64,000 bases of DNA from Paralteromonas sediminis (GCF_003820355.1 NZ_RPOK01000004.1:124001-188000), one strand, 5' to 3'; counted from the stretch's first letter, positions 27,445 through 37,004 are shown. The notes: generated by a model not told the origin, from the letters alone. A program made the numbers and translations.

Positions 27445-29037
27445 ATGTCCCAATATACAGATGCTTTAAAACACCTTACTACACTTACCGCTTCACAAGG
27501 TGCGCCCTGGAGTGGGATAAATGCAGACTATGCAGCAAGAATGGTGGTTCAAAACCGTTTTAGAACCGGCCTAGACATCGCTAAGTACACCGCAGGCATA
27601 ATGCGTAAAGACATGGCAGACTACGACGCTGATTCGTCCAGTTACACACAATCACTGGGTTGTTGGCATGGTTTTATCGGCCAACAAAAAATGCTTTCCG
27701 TGAAAAAACACCAGGGTACCACTGACAAAAGCTATTTATACCTTTCAGGCTGGATGGTGGCGGCTTTGCGCTCTGAGTTTGGCCCCTTACCTGATCAATC
27801 CATGCACGAAAAGACCAGCGTTGCATCACTGATAGAAGAACTTTACACCTTCCTTCGCCAGGCAGATGCCCGTGAGCTTGGCGACTTGTTCAAGCAACTT
27901 GATGCGGCCAAAGCAAGTGGTCAGGATACCGGCGAGATAGAAGCGAAAATCAATAACTATGAAACGCACGTGGTACCAATCATCGCCGACATAGACGCGG
28001 GTTTTGGTAATGAAGAAGCCACCTATTTACTCGCCAAAAAGATGATAGAGGCAGGTGCGTGCTGTATTCAGATTGAGAATCAGGTGTCAGATGCCAAGCA
28101 ATGTGGTCACCAAGACGGCAAAGTAACCGTCCCACATGAAGATTTCTTGTCCAAAATCAATGCGGTACGATACGCCTTCCTTGAGTTGGGTGTAGATGAT
28201 GGCGTGATCGTAGCTCGAACAGACTCTCTAGGAGCGGGCCTTACACAGAAAATTCCTGTGTCTCAGTCTAAAGGTGATTTAGCATCTCAATACAATGCTT
28301 TCCTCGATACGTCACCGGTAACCGATATCGCATCACTCAATGAAGGTGACCTGGTAATCAAACAAAATGGTGAGTTAGTTAAACCCGTTCGCTTGCCCAA
28401 TGGCTTGTTTAAATTTAAAGACAATACGGGTTTTGACCGCGTAGTGCTTGACTGCGTCACCTCCTTGCAACATGGCGCTGACTTGTTGTGGATTGAGACA
28501 GAAAAGCCGCACGTAGGCCAGATTGCTGCCATGGTAAACGCAATTCGGGAAAAAGTACCAAATGCCAAGTTAGTCTATAACAATTCTCCGTCGTTTAACT
28601 GGACGCTGAATTTCCGTCAACAGATATTTGACGCATGGAAAGAAGAAGGCAAAGATGTATCAGCTTACGATCGTGATGCCCTTATGTCGGTCGATTATGA
28701 CAACAGTGAGCTAGCGGCGGCCGCAGATGAAAAAGTGCGCACATTCCAAAAAGATGCATCCCGTGAAGCGGGTATATTCCACCACTTGATCACCCTTCCC
28801 ACCTACCATACGGCGGCGTTGTCTACCGACAACCTTGCCAAAGGCTACTTTGGTGAAGAGGGCATGCTTGCTTACGTTCGCGGTGTACAGCGTCAGGAAA
28901 TTCGTCAGGGACTCGCCTGTGTTAAACACCAGGCGATGGCTGGCTCAGACCTTGGTGATACGCACAAAGAATATTTCTCTGGTGACCAGGCACTGAAAGC
29001 GTCAGGTGATGACAACACCATGAATCAGTTTGACTAA
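27445..29037 (+). CDS. aceA: Isocitrate lyase
   Basis: I place the start at the ATG at 27445, which has GGGAGGAG upstream; an earlier in-frame ATG at 27412 adds only 11 unlikely residues. The 530-residue enzyme belongs to the longer ICL form known from Pseudomonas. It has the catalytic KQCGH motif at about residues 218-222, IADIDAGFGNEEATYLLAKKMIEAG for metal binding, and YNNSPSFNW late. It cleaves isocitrate to glyoxylate and succinate, the first glyoxylate-shunt step, allowing growth on acetate and fatty acids. Malate synthase G follows 1.2 kb downstream, after a LysR regulator. Confidence 0.97.
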   Translation: MSQYTDALKHLTTLTASQGAPWSGINADYAARMVVQNRFRTGLDIAKYTAGIMRKDMADYDADSSSYTQSLGCWHGFIGQQKMLSVKKHQGTTDKSYLYLSGWMVAALRSEFGPLPDQSMHEKTSVASLIEELYTFLRQADARELGDLFKQLDAAKASGQDTGEIEAKINNYETHVVPIIADIDAGFGNEEATYLLAKKMIEAGACCIQIENQVSDAKQCGHQDGKVTVPHEDFLSKINAVRYAFLELGVDDGVIVARTDSLGAGLTQKIPVSQSKGDLASQYNAFLDTSPVTDIASLNEGDLVIKQNGELVKPVRLPNGLFKFKDNTGFDRVVLDCVTSLQHGADLLWIETEKPHVGQIAAMVNAIREKVPNAKLVYNNSPSFNWTLNFRQQIFDAWKEEGKDVSAYDRDALMSVDYDNSELAAAADEKVRTFQKDASREAGIFHHLITLPTYHTAALSTDNLAKGYFGEEGMLAYVRGVQRQEIRQGLACVKHQAMAGSDLGDTHKEYFSGDQALKASGDDNTMNQFD

Positions 29038-29064
29038 ATAGGTTTCCCAACCAGTCAGTCATGC

Positions 29065-29088
29065 AAAGCTCCTTCGGGAGCTTTTTTT
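29065..29088 (+). terminator. Rho-independent terminator after aceA
   Basis: An eight-base stem (AAAGCTCC with GGAGCTTT) closes a TTCG tetraloop and ends in a T run. It separates aceA from the LysR gene, so the latter needs its own promoter. Confidence 0.92.
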
Positions 29089-29147
29089 ATTGCCGCTGGA
29101 TTGACTAACATGGCAAAACCGCATTAGATATAACAAATCCTACCGTG

Positions 29148-30110
29148 ATGACAAATCTTGTGAATATTGCAAAAGTTGACCTTAACCTCCTCGTTTATCT
29201 TGATGTATTACTGCGTGAAGGGAGTGTCACTAAAGCGGCAAACCAGTTAAGTATTACCCAGCCTGCTATGAGCAATGGGTTGAAGCGCTTAAGAGAATTG
29301 TTCAATGATCCGATATTGGTAAGAACCAGCGAGGGTATGACCCCAACGCAAAGAGCCCTTGAGCTGCAACCCGTGGTGCGCGATGTGCTCAGTCAACTAG
29401 AAAGTGCTGTTCAACCGAAAACTGAGTTCGATCCTGCACTGAGTGACAGAACCTTTCGCATCATGGCCAGCGACTACGCAGAATCAACGCTGCTGCTTGA
29501 ACTTATCGGCAGACTGTCAACACTTGCTCCTAACATCACACTGGACATAATAACTCCCAGTGATGTTACGTTTCACGACGTAGAACAAGGAAAAGTGGAT
29601 ATGGCCATCAATCGATTTGAAGAGCTGCCACTATCCTTCCATCAAAAGGTGATTTGGTACGACACTTTTTCATGTGTTATCAGTGCTAGTCATCCATTGG
29701 TAGACAACTTTGACTTAGAAAGCTATTTGAGCAGTCAGCATATTTGGGTCAGTAAGACGGGGTTTGGTGTTGGCGTGGGTGTCGACCCGAATGAAGTACA
29801 AAAGCTCGGATGGGTCGATGCAGAGCTAACCAAAATAGGCAAGCAACGGGATATTAGAGTCTTTACCCGACATTATCATTCAGCCTTGCAAATGGCCAAA
29901 AATCAGCACTTAGTCGCTACCCTGCCTACTCGCGCAGCCAGTATTTTCAAAGATGATCCCGGGCTGGCGCTGAAAGCCCCCCCTTTCGACATTCCGCCAA
30001 TCGCGTTAAAAATGGCCTGGAGTGCATTGTTGCATCACGATGCCGGCCATGTCTGGTTACGACGGTTGATTACCGAAGTCGCAGATTCCATTCAAAATAA
30101 ACCAACCTAA
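29148..30110 (+). CDS. LysR family transcriptional regulator
   Basis: The 320-residue protein starts with a winged helix-turn-helix (LNLLVYLDVLLREGSVTKAANQLSITQPAMSNGLKRLRELFNDPILVRT), followed by a substrate-binding effector domain (about residues 90-300). The form of the HTH (PILVRT, MTPTQRAL) is that of the NodD/SyrM-like branch. I start at the ATG at 29148, directly after a GTG that is also in frame. It lies between aceA and glcB on the same strand and is a likely regulator of the glyoxylate shunt. The effector is unknown. Confidence 0.92.
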   Translation: MTNLVNIAKVDLNLLVYLDVLLREGSVTKAANQLSITQPAMSNGLKRLRELFNDPILVRTSEGMTPTQRALELQPVVRDVLSQLESAVQPKTEFDPALSDRTFRIMASDYAESTLLLELIGRLSTLAPNITLDIITPSDVTFHDVEQGKVDMAINRFEELPLSFHQKVIWYDTFSCVISASHPLVDNFDLESYLSSQHIWVSKTGFGVGVGVDPNEVQKLGWVDAELTKIGKQRDIRVFTRHYHSALQMAKNQHLVATLPTRAASIFKDDPGLALKAPPFDIPPIALKMAWSALLHHDAGHVWLRRLITEVADSIQNKPT

Positions 30111-30112
30111 AC

Positions 30113-30120
30113 ATTCATGA
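30113..30120. promoter_or_regulatory. ATTCATGA element upstream of glcB, shared with aceA
   Basis: The eight-base sequence equals the left half of the aceA upstream palindrome and is itself nearly self-complementary (TTCATGAA at 30114-30121). It lies about 105 bases before the glcB start, the same distance as at aceA. Confidence 0.35.
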
Positions 30121-30143
30121 AACTTATGATTGAAATAGAAACC

Positions 30144-30160
30144 ATAAATTAAAAATTTAT
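30144..30160. promoter_or_regulatory. A+T-rich inverted repeat upstream of glcB
   Basis: ATAAATTAAAAATTTAT is a perfect seven-base inverted repeat around AAA, 64 bases before the malate synthase start. It could be part of a regulator site or promoter; its role is not determinable by reading. Confidence 0.3.
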
Positions 30161-30224
30161 CGCCAAGCCTCCTACACTAGGGTCATTACGTTTTACCTGG
30201 TCACACAAAACAAAAGGGGTTGTT

Positions 30225-32396
30225 ATGACAACACGCGTTCAAAGAGGCCGTCTTGCTGTTGACAGCATGTTGGATGAATTCATAAACACCGAGGCTTTAC
30301 CTGGGACGGGTATCGATCAGGCAGTATTTTGGCAACGCTTTGAAGCATTCTTAGCCAACAACATGGAAAAAAACAAAGCCTTGCTACTCAAAAGAGATGA
30401 GCTCCAGGCCAAGATCGATGCCTACCATAAAGCTGGAGGTTCGCTTGAGATTAATACCTATAAGCAATTTTTGTCATCCATTGGTTATCTCGTTGAGCAA
30501 CCGACTGAGTGCAAAATAACCACGCATAATGTTGACCCGGAAATTGCCTCCATGGCTGGTCCTCAACTAGTCGTCCCTATAAACAACGCCAGGTATGCGC
30601 TGAATGCAGCCAATGCAAGGTGGGGAAGCTTATACGATGCGTTGTACGGTACAGACTTTATCCCGCAAGAGGGTGAATTAGCCCCTGGCAAAGGATATAA
30701 CAAGCAACGTGGTGATGCCGTTATAGAAAAAGCGAAGGCCTATCTTGATGCCATTATTCCTTTAGAAAACGCTTCACACGCGGATGTGTGCCAATACAAG
30801 GTAGCATCGACAAAATTAATTGCAGTGACCTCATCCCATCAGGAAACAGTTTTATGTTCGCCGAATTTGTTTGTCGGCTATACGGGGAACCCCGAAAAAC
30901 CTGAGACATTGCTGTTTAAACACCACGGCTTGCACATAGAAATACAAATTGATGTAACGCATGCCATTGGTAAAACTGACACAGCAGGCGTTAAGGACGT
31001 CGTCGTAGAGGCAGCAATTACCACTATTATGGATTGTGAAGATTCTGTCGCCGCCGTTGATGCAGAAGATAAAACACTCGTTTACCAAAACTGGCTAGGC
31101 TTGATGCTCGGCACCTTGGAAGCCAAGATAGCGAAGGGAGATAGAACCCTTGTGCGCACTATGGATAATGATAGGGTCTACACGTCACCTAAAGGTGAAG
31201 CATTCAGTTTGCCCGGACGCAGCTTAATGTTTGTGCGTAACGTAGGCCATCTCATGCTGTCTGATGCAATTTTGCTGGATGGCTCCCCGATTTATGAAGG
31301 ACTGATGGATGGCGTGATCACGTCATTGATCGCCAAACATGATTTGCTCAAACGCGGAAAGTTCGTGAATTCCAAAACGGGCAGTGTCTATATCGTTAAA
31401 CCAAAGATGCACGGTCCTGAAGAAGTTGCATTTACCAATGCATGTTTTGGTGAGATTGAATCCATGCTTGATTTGGAACCGAATACCCTAAAAATCGGTA
31501 TCATGGATGAAGAAAGACGCACAAGTGTTAATCTAAAAGCCTGTATTGCTGCAGCCAGTGAGAGAGTGGTGTTTATTAACACTGGCTTTTTAGACAGAAC
31601 GGGTGATGAAATTCATACTTCTATGTTGGCCGGTGCGTTTGCCCCGAAAGCCGAGTTGAAGGCTCGTCCCTGGATCCATGCATACGAAAAAGCGAATGTT
31701 GTTACAGGCTTAGCGTGTGAATTGTCGGGTAAAGCTCAGATTGGCAAAGGAATGTGGCCCATTCCCGATCAAATGGCCAATATGATGCAAGCAAAAGTTG
31801 CCCATCCTAAGTCGGGCGCTTCTACTGCCTGGGTTCCCTCGCCCACGGCAGCAACATTGCATGCGCTGCACTATCACGACGTTGATGTGTTTGCTGTACA
31901 GAAAACGTTAGCAGAAATAGATTTTGATGGCATTGATGCTATTCTTGATATTCCTTTACTCAATGACAAACCGCTAGACGATGACGCGATACAAAATGAC
32001 CTAGATAACAATGTACAGGGCATTTTGGGTTACGTGGTCCGTTGGGTTCATCAGGGTGTTGGGTGCTCGAAAGTGCCAGACATCAACCACGTAGGACTGA
32101 TGGAAGACCGTGCAACACTCAGAATTAGCAGCCAGCATATTGCAAATTGGTTGGTACATGGCCTAGTAAGCGAACAACAAGTAGACGAATCTTTATCTCG
32201 CCTTGCCGTGCTGGTTGATGAACAAAACAAGACGGACAAGGAGTATATTCCTATGACGCCTAATCCCGAAAGCAGTCTTGGTTATCAAGCGGCCAGAGCC
32301 CTTATTTTCGAAGGTACAGCCCAGCCCAATGGCTATACTGAGCCGTTACTTCATGCCATGCGGCAAAAAATGAAAGCCACCCAAACACAACAATAG
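30225..32396 (+). CDS. glcB: Malate synthase G
   Basis: The 723-residue length is that of the monomeric G isoform. Visible landmarks are the N-terminal LAVDSMLDEFINTEALPGTG, NAANARWGSLYDALYG, TTIMDCEDSVAAVDAEDK with the catalytic acidic pair, KIGIMDEERRTSVNLKACI, ERVVFINTGFLDRTGDEIHTSM, and GKGMWPIPDQMANM. It condenses glyoxylate and acetyl-CoA to malate, completing the shunt started by isocitrate lyase upstream. The start is preceded by AAAGGGGTTG. It probably has its own promoter in the 114-base gap after the LysR gene. Confidence 0.98.
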   Translation: MTTRVQRGRLAVDSMLDEFINTEALPGTGIDQAVFWQRFEAFLANNMEKNKALLLKRDELQAKIDAYHKAGGSLEINTYKQFLSSIGYLVEQPTECKITTHNVDPEIASMAGPQLVVPINNARYALNAANARWGSLYDALYGTDFIPQEGELAPGKGYNKQRGDAVIEKAKAYLDAIIPLENASHADVCQYKVASTKLIAVTSSHQETVLCSPNLFVGYTGNPEKPETLLFKHHGLHIEIQIDVTHAIGKTDTAGVKDVVVEAAITTIMDCEDSVAAVDAEDKTLVYQNWLGLMLGTLEAKIAKGDRTLVRTMDNDRVYTSPKGEAFSLPGRSLMFVRNVGHLMLSDAILLDGSPIYEGLMDGVITSLIAKHDLLKRGKFVNSKTGSVYIVKPKMHGPEEVAFTNACFGEIESMLDLEPNTLKIGIMDEERRTSVNLKACIAAASERVVFINTGFLDRTGDEIHTSMLAGAFAPKAELKARPWIHAYEKANVVTGLACELSGKAQIGKGMWPIPDQMANMMQAKVAHPKSGASTAWVPSPTAATLHALHYHDVDVFAVQKTLAEIDFDGIDAILDIPLLNDKPLDDDAIQNDLDNNVQGILGYVVRWVHQGVGCSKVPDINHVGLMEDRATLRISSQHIANWLVHGLVSEQQVDESLSRLAVLVDEQNKTDKEYIPMTPNPESSLGYQAARALIFEGTAQPNGYTEPLLHAMRQKMKATQTQQ

Positions 32397-32506
32397 ACCA
32401 TTTATAAGATGCCGGGTATGCCAATTGCCCCGGCGCTTATTTCTCATTTTCGTCAGGAACGACTACAGTTAAATGACGCAGTATTTTTGATAGTTTTCAG
32501 CCTTTT

Positions 32507-33334
32507 ATGGTTCAACGTATTGTTCCTATTTTTTCAGGTGGCGGGACGCGCTTACCAGCGCATATAGGGATATTACGCGCGTTAGAAGAGATCGACGTGG
32601 AGTTTGATTCCATGGTGGGTATTTCCGGAGGCTCTATTGTTGCGGCGCTCTACGCCTGTAAAATGCCATTAGAGAAGATACTGGCGCTTGCTACTTCCAC
32701 TGACTTCAAACAATTTCGTGACTTTTCTCTAATAAGGCTGTTATTGCATGGCGGGTTATCATCGGGGAAAAAGTTTGAAAGTTGGTTGGATAAACTTCTA
32801 GAAGGAAAAACATTTGCCGACCTGGACTTTTCACTTCATGTTATCGCAACCGATTTAAATGGGGGTGGGCCTGTCGTGTTCAATAAAGCAAACTCACCGG
32901 AAATGAAAATTTCTCAGGCAGTAAGGTACTCGATGTCTATCCCTTTAATCTTCAGCTCAACCGTGTACAAAAAGCACCTATTAGTTGACGGCGCTATTTT
33001 GTCTGAAGATGCCTTGTTTAACGACTGGCAAGGGGACGGTACACCCAATGTCTGTTTTCGCTTGCGCAGTCAGCTAAGCGCACCTTCATTCGATCACAGA
33101 AAACGCTTTATGCTGCCTCAATACATCACCATGTTAATACGCACTTTTATGACTGCGCTATCAAGGGAATATGTTCATGCAAACTTTTGGCATCACACCG
33201 TAGTCATTGACACGGGAAATATGTCAGCCGTTGACTTTGCTATGACGCCAGAACAAAAAACCATGCTTTACAACGCTGGTTACGAGACAGTAAAACAGTT
33301 TTTACCTGCCAAACTGGCGCAGCTGAAACATTAA
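32507..33334 (+). CDS. Patatin-like phospholipase family protein
   Basis: The 275-residue protein has the patatin blocks: an oxyanion-hole motif FSGGGTRLPAHIGILRALEE, the nucleophile elbow GISGGS with Ser near residue 43, and the catalytic Asp motif VDGAIL near 160. The glycine that normally follows the Arg in the oxyanion motif is Leu here (GGGTRL). It should hydrolyse acyl esters, probably of lipids, in the cytoplasm or at the inner membrane; there is no signal peptide. Its last four bases overlap the end of the convergent epimerase gene. Confidence 0.87.
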   Translation: MVQRIVPIFSGGGTRLPAHIGILRALEEIDVEFDSMVGISGGSIVAALYACKMPLEKILALATSTDFKQFRDFSLIRLLLHGGLSSGKKFESWLDKLLEGKTFADLDFSLHVIATDLNGGGPVVFNKANSPEMKISQAVRYSMSIPLIFSSTVYKKHLLVDGAILSEDALFNDWQGDGTPNVCFRLRSQLSAPSFDHRKRFMLPQYITMLIRTFMTALSREYVHANFWHHTVVIDTGNMSAVDFAMTPEQKTMLYNAGYETVKQFLPAKLAQLKH

Positions 33335-34347
33335 ACTTGATAGTAGGCTCTGTACCACTCAATAAATTTGCCTATACCTTCTTTAAGCGTTGTTCGTGGC
33401 TTGTAACCTGTTGCATCTATTAAAGCCTGAACATCCGCATACGTATCAGGTACGTCACCCGGTTGCATGGGCAATAGATTTTTTTGCGCTGTTTTGCCTA
33501 AAGCACTCTCAATCGCTTCAATGAAGTCCATCAGGTTTACCGGCGTTTGCGCACCTATGTTGTAAATCCGATAAGGTACTTTACTTGTTGCTGGGTTTGG
33601 CGACTGAGCACTCCAAGCGTCATCTTTTGTGGCGACTGTATCTAACGCATGCACAACACCATTGACGATATCATCAATGTAGGTGAAGTCACGTCTGTGA
33701 TTGCCGAAGTTATAAACATCGATAGGGTCATTGTTCAATATGGCTTTGGTAAATTTAAACGGAGCCATATCTGGACGTCCCCAAGGGCCATAAACGGTAA
33801 AAAAGCGCAAACCGGTAGTGGGTAAGCCGTATAAATGGCTATAGGTATGCGCCATTAACTCATTTGCTTTTTTACTCGCCGCATAAAGGCTGACAGGATG
33901 GTCAACATTATGTTGCTCACTGAACGGCATGATCTCACTCATACCATATACCGAGCTTGAAGATGCATAAACGAGATGGGCGATAGCATGATGACGGCAA
34001 CCTTCAAGGATATTCATAAAGCCCACCAAGTTAGAATCTACATAGGCATGGGGGTTTTCAATCGAATACCGGACACCTGCTTGAGCTGCCAAATGCACTA
34101 CCCCATCAAACTCAGACTCAGCAAATAGTGCCTCCATGGCCGTTCTGTCTTCTAACGCAACCTTTTTGAAGGTAAACAAGTGCGCGTTTTCCACGGATTT
34201 TACATCTTCTAAACGACCGTGTTTGAGGTTGACGTCGTAATAGTCATTCAAATTGTCTATGCCGACGACCGTATCACCTCTTGCGATCAGTACTTTACTC
34301 ACCGCAGCACCAATAAAGCCAGCTGCACCTGTTACCAACACTTTCAT
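33331..34347 (-). CDS. NAD-dependent epimerase, UDP-glucuronate 4-epimerase-like
   Basis: The 338-residue extended short-chain dehydrogenase has VTGAAGFIGAAVSKVLIARGDTVVGIDNLNDYYD (NAD binding), HLAAQAGVRYSIENPHAY, the catalytic Ser stretch YASSSSVYG, and the YAASKKANELMAH site with the Tyr-Lys pair. FTVYGPWGRPDMA and the late YNIGAQTPVNL follow. This set is typical of UDP-glucuronate 4-epimerases used in capsule and LPS synthesis, giving UDP-galacturonate. The product would be an acidic sugar for the polysaccharide made by the downstream loci; that link is inference. It ends inside the patatin gene. Confidence 0.9.
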   Translation of the reverse strand: MKVLVTGAAGFIGAAVSKVLIARGDTVVGIDNLNDYYDVNLKHGRLEDVKSVENAHLFTFKKVALEDRTAMEALFAESEFDGVVHLAAQAGVRYSIENPHAYVDSNLVGFMNILEGCRHHAIAHLVYASSSSVYGMSEIMPFSEQHNVDHPVSLYAASKKANELMAHTYSHLYGLPTTGLRFFTVYGPWGRPDMAPFKFTKAILNNDPIDVYNFGNHRRDFTYIDDIVNGVVHALDTVATKDDAWSAQSPNPATSKVPYRIYNIGAQTPVNLMDFIEAIESALGKTAQKNLLPMQPGDVPDTYADVQALIDATGYKPRTTLKEGIGKFIEWYRAYYQV

Positions 34348-34433
34348 TAAAGTAATGTCCGTTTATATGTTTAAAAAGATTTGCCCGCTATTGTACACGT
34401 TGAAAATGACAATTGTGATAGCTATGGTCCAAA

Positions 34434-35219
34434 TCACAGGTCGACATTGTGCTTTTGAGCTAACGACTTTATTTTTTCCACCGGCACAGCGTAAGAAATA
34501 CCCGTCGGGTTTGAAAGTGCGCTCTCTTTGGTATCTTTTACGATCACCTTGTTAATAATGCCAACCACCTTACCTGTCTTCTGATCATACACCGGGCTCC
34601 CTGAGTTGCCTGGGAATGCCGTTGCATCTAATTGATAAATTAATGACGGCTGTTTAAGGCGTTTTAACATGTTCAATGTCAGTAAGTCTGCGTTTTGCGC
34701 AGGAATAGCATCGGGTGTAATTGCCGCAATACTGCCTTTGTGTGTTGCCGGATAAAGACCCAACACTGCCCCTATAGGAAACCCTGTAAAGGCGATATCT
34801 GTCCCCACATCGAGAAGGGTTGAACTGGCCATTTTTAAGGGGGGTAATTCACTGTCCATTTTAAGAATGGCAATATCATGAATAGGGTCGATGGCAAGCA
34901 CTTCGGCTTTAATTTCATTCACCTCTTGCCCAGTACCTGATAACACCACATAAAATTGTACAATATCCACTGCAAGGGGTTCAGATACAACGTGATAATT
35001 GGTAACAACATAGGAACCATCACCTACAGCAAACCCCGTGCCCAAGACCTTGCTGCCCTGATATTGCAATGGGGTTTTTATGCCAATGGCTACTACCGAA
35101 GGAGTAACCTGTTTAATTGTGTCGACGACGGAAGCGTGCACACTGTGAATACTCCCTAAAACCAAGCAACATAATATTAAAAAGCGAGCCTCGAACTTTC
35201 TTTTATAATGTGACACCAT
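34434..35219 (-). CDS. Trypsin-like serine protease, DegP-like without PDZ
   Basis: The 261-residue protein has a signal peptide (RFLILCCLVLGSIHSVHA) and a trypsin-2 domain. The catalytic triad can be read as His in VTNYHVV, Asp in HDIAIL and Ser in AFPGNSGSPVYD. The protein ends soon after the protease domain, so it lacks the PDZ domains of DegP or DegS. It should act in the periplasm. It is divergent from the ElyC-like gene, with a gap of only 31 bases, and close to the epimerase and exosortase-associated genes, so a role in envelope or polysaccharide maturation is possible. Confidence 0.88.
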   Translation of the reverse strand: MVSHYKRKFEARFLILCCLVLGSIHSVHASVVDTIKQVTPSVVAIGIKTPLQYQGSKVLGTGFAVGDGSYVVTNYHVVSEPLAVDIVQFYVVLSGTGQEVNEIKAEVLAIDPIHDIAILKMDSELPPLKMASSTLLDVGTDIAFTGFPIGAVLGLYPATHKGSIAAITPDAIPAQNADLLTLNMLKRLKQPSLIYQLDATAFPGNSGSPVYDQKTGKVVGIINKVIVKDTKESALSNPTGISYAVPVEKIKSLAQKHNVDL

Positions 35220-35250
35220 TTACTCCTTTTTTCGTCTTCATTATCTATTT

Positions 35251-36006
35251 ATGTCATTGTTAAAAAGCATTGCCCTTGCAATGATTTCACCCATTCAGTT
35301 GGCTTTTATTCTCTCCATAGCAGGGGCCTTGCTACATAAGTTTGGCCACAGGCGCAAAGCCAGAGTTTTTTATATCACGGCTATCTGTTGGTTGTTAGTG
35401 TTTTCCCAGCCCTATATCTCTGATCTTCTCATCTACCCGCTTGAACATGGGGCTCTTAGTGCTGAGCCATACGTTCAGGATAAGTCTGCAGACTTCATAT
35501 TGCCTTTGGCTTGTTTCTATCAGACAAATGGAAAATCCCCATCCATAAGCAGATGGTCAGAATGCTCACTAAAACGTCAGCTAATGGCAGACCATTTGGC
35601 CCGTCAATACGGAGCCACTCTTCTCCTCACAGGTGGAAACTTTCTTAAAGACGAAAACGTAAACTATTCGCAAGAAGCGGCCTCACTGCACCGTACGTTT
35701 GGATTTTCAGAGTCACAGCTGCACATAATTGGGCAGGGCAGCTCGACACGAGAAGAACTGCAGAGCATCACACAGATAGTTGGCAAAAATAACATTATCA
35801 TTGTTACGTCAGCCACCCATGCCTATCGCGTTGCTGCACTATCCGCCGAGCTAGGAATGCATGCAGACGTAGTAAGTGTTAACTTTCACAGCAGTGGTGA
35901 GTTAAGCCCTTACATTGCCATGCCCTCCATTCACTCCCTTGAAAAGACACGTCATGCACTTTACGAATACTTTGCTATACTCAAGTACAAATTTGAAGCA
36001 CAATAA
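35251..36006 (+). CDS. ElyC/SanA/YdcF family protein (DUF218)
   Basis: The 251-residue protein has two N-terminal membrane helices (MISPIQLAFILSIAGALL and VFYITAICWLLVFSQPY), then a DUF218 domain (about residues 75-245). Its conserved stretches are RQYGATLLLTGGN, STREELQSI and IVTSATHAYRVAALSAELGM. E. coli ElyC and SanA of this family affect cell envelope integrity. The gene lies 64 bases upstream of the exosortase-associated acyltransferase on the same strand. The usual Asp in the family's first motif (VVLGGG) is not clearly present here (FILPLACF), so activity may differ. Confidence 0.82.
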   Translation: MSLLKSIALAMISPIQLAFILSIAGALLHKFGHRRKARVFYITAICWLLVFSQPYISDLLIYPLEHGALSAEPYVQDKSADFILPLACFYQTNGKSPSISRWSECSLKRQLMADHLARQYGATLLLTGGNFLKDENVNYSQEAASLHRTFGFSESQLHIIGQGSSTREELQSITQIVGKNNIIIVTSATHAYRVAALSAELGMHADVVSVNFHSSGELSPYIAMPSIHSLEKTRHALYEYFAILKYKFEAQ

Positions 36007-36070
36007 ACCAAGCAGCAAGTTTGTAATTTGTTCAAACTAGACCGTTCGCAATGAGTGTGAATGGTGCAAC

Positions 36071-36913
36071 ATGTGGAAAATACAACCGGTGAGCGTAAAT
36101 TTGGGTAACCAAGATATGGGATTATTTGCGGGCGCAGCCGATAAGGTGAATCGCTTATGGAAGAGCTATAAAAAGCTGAGAGAAGCCGCTTCAATTTCAA
36201 ATCACTTCGCCAAGTATTTAGCACCCAAGGTAGCCACTTCTAAAGAACTACAACAGGAAGTCTTTAAGATTCGTCACAACGTTTACTGCGACGAGTTAGC
36301 ATTTGAACCTGTCAAACCCGACGGATTGGAAGTTGATGAATTCGATGCATTTTCTGTGCATTGTCTTATTCAACATATTGCAACTGAGGCATACGCCGGC
36401 ACGATTCGATTAGTTACTCCACGCGAGGAGGGACAATTGCTGCCTATTGAGAAATACTGTGCTGATGCTATTGAACACCCAGAGTTCACACCTGACAAAC
36501 TTGATAGAACCCAAATCTGCGAATTATCCAGATTAGCGGTACCTGAGCAATTTAGACGGCGTAAATTTGATACCCACCCTGGCGCGGCCACGGGTGTTAT
36601 AAACGAAGAGATTTACTCCGAGACTGAGTTGCGCTGTTTTCCATTTATTGCCATTGGTTTATATATGAGCGCTGCTTCTATTGCCTTTAAGATGGGGATT
36701 AACCATGCTTTTGTGATGATGGAGCCACGATTAGCCAGAAGCATGGGGTTTATTGGGATTAAATTCATAAAGATTGGCCCGACAATCGAATATCACGGTC
36801 AGCGCGCCCCCTATTACATTAATGCTGAGCTTTTGATGAAAAGCCTATCACCCAGTTTTAGGATGATGCTTAAAGACATTAAGAATACTATCAATAAGCA
36901 ATTACCCTCATGA
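36071..36913 (+). CDS. PEP-CTERM/exosortase system-associated acyltransferase
   Basis: The 280-residue protein resembles TIGR03694, a GNAT-like family found with exosortase systems. It has FKIRHNVYCDELAFEP near residue 67, DEFDAFSVHCLIQH, AGTIRLV, an RTQICELSRLAVP stretch, and a late AFVMMEPRLARSMGFIGIKFIKIGP. The fold is that of an autoinducer-synthase or N-acyltransferase type. Its actual substrate is not known. The start is uncertain: ATG at 36071 or 36116, neither with a strong ribosome site. It lies in a plus-strand run with the ElyC-like and CelD-like genes and is good evidence that the PEP-CTERM system is nearby. Confidence 0.85.
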   Translation: MWKIQPVSVNLGNQDMGLFAGAADKVNRLWKSYKKLREAASISNHFAKYLAPKVATSKELQQEVFKIRHNVYCDELAFEPVKPDGLEVDEFDAFSVHCLIQHIATEAYAGTIRLVTPREEGQLLPIEKYCADAIEHPEFTPDKLDRTQICELSRLAVPEQFRRRKFDTHPGAATGVINEEIYSETELRCFPFIAIGLYMSAASIAFKMGINHAFVMMEPRLARSMGFIGIKFIKIGPTIEYHGQRAPYYINAELLMKSLSPSFRMMLKDIKNTINKQLPS

Positions 36914-37004
36914 ATGTAAGCACACCTTGTTTCTTTTGCATTTAATAGTGCATTATAAGGGCGTTTACTTTTAGTCAAAGAATACGGAAAGCACAGCAAT
37001 CAAG

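Noticed and set aside
32411-32434. GCCGGG/CCCGGC hairpin after glcB as a terminator
   Set aside because: The stem is only six bases with a 12-base loop, and no T tract follows.
36006-36070. Possible sigma-54 site before the exosortase-associated acyltransferase
   Set aside because: No GG-N10-GC element with the needed flanks was found in the gap.
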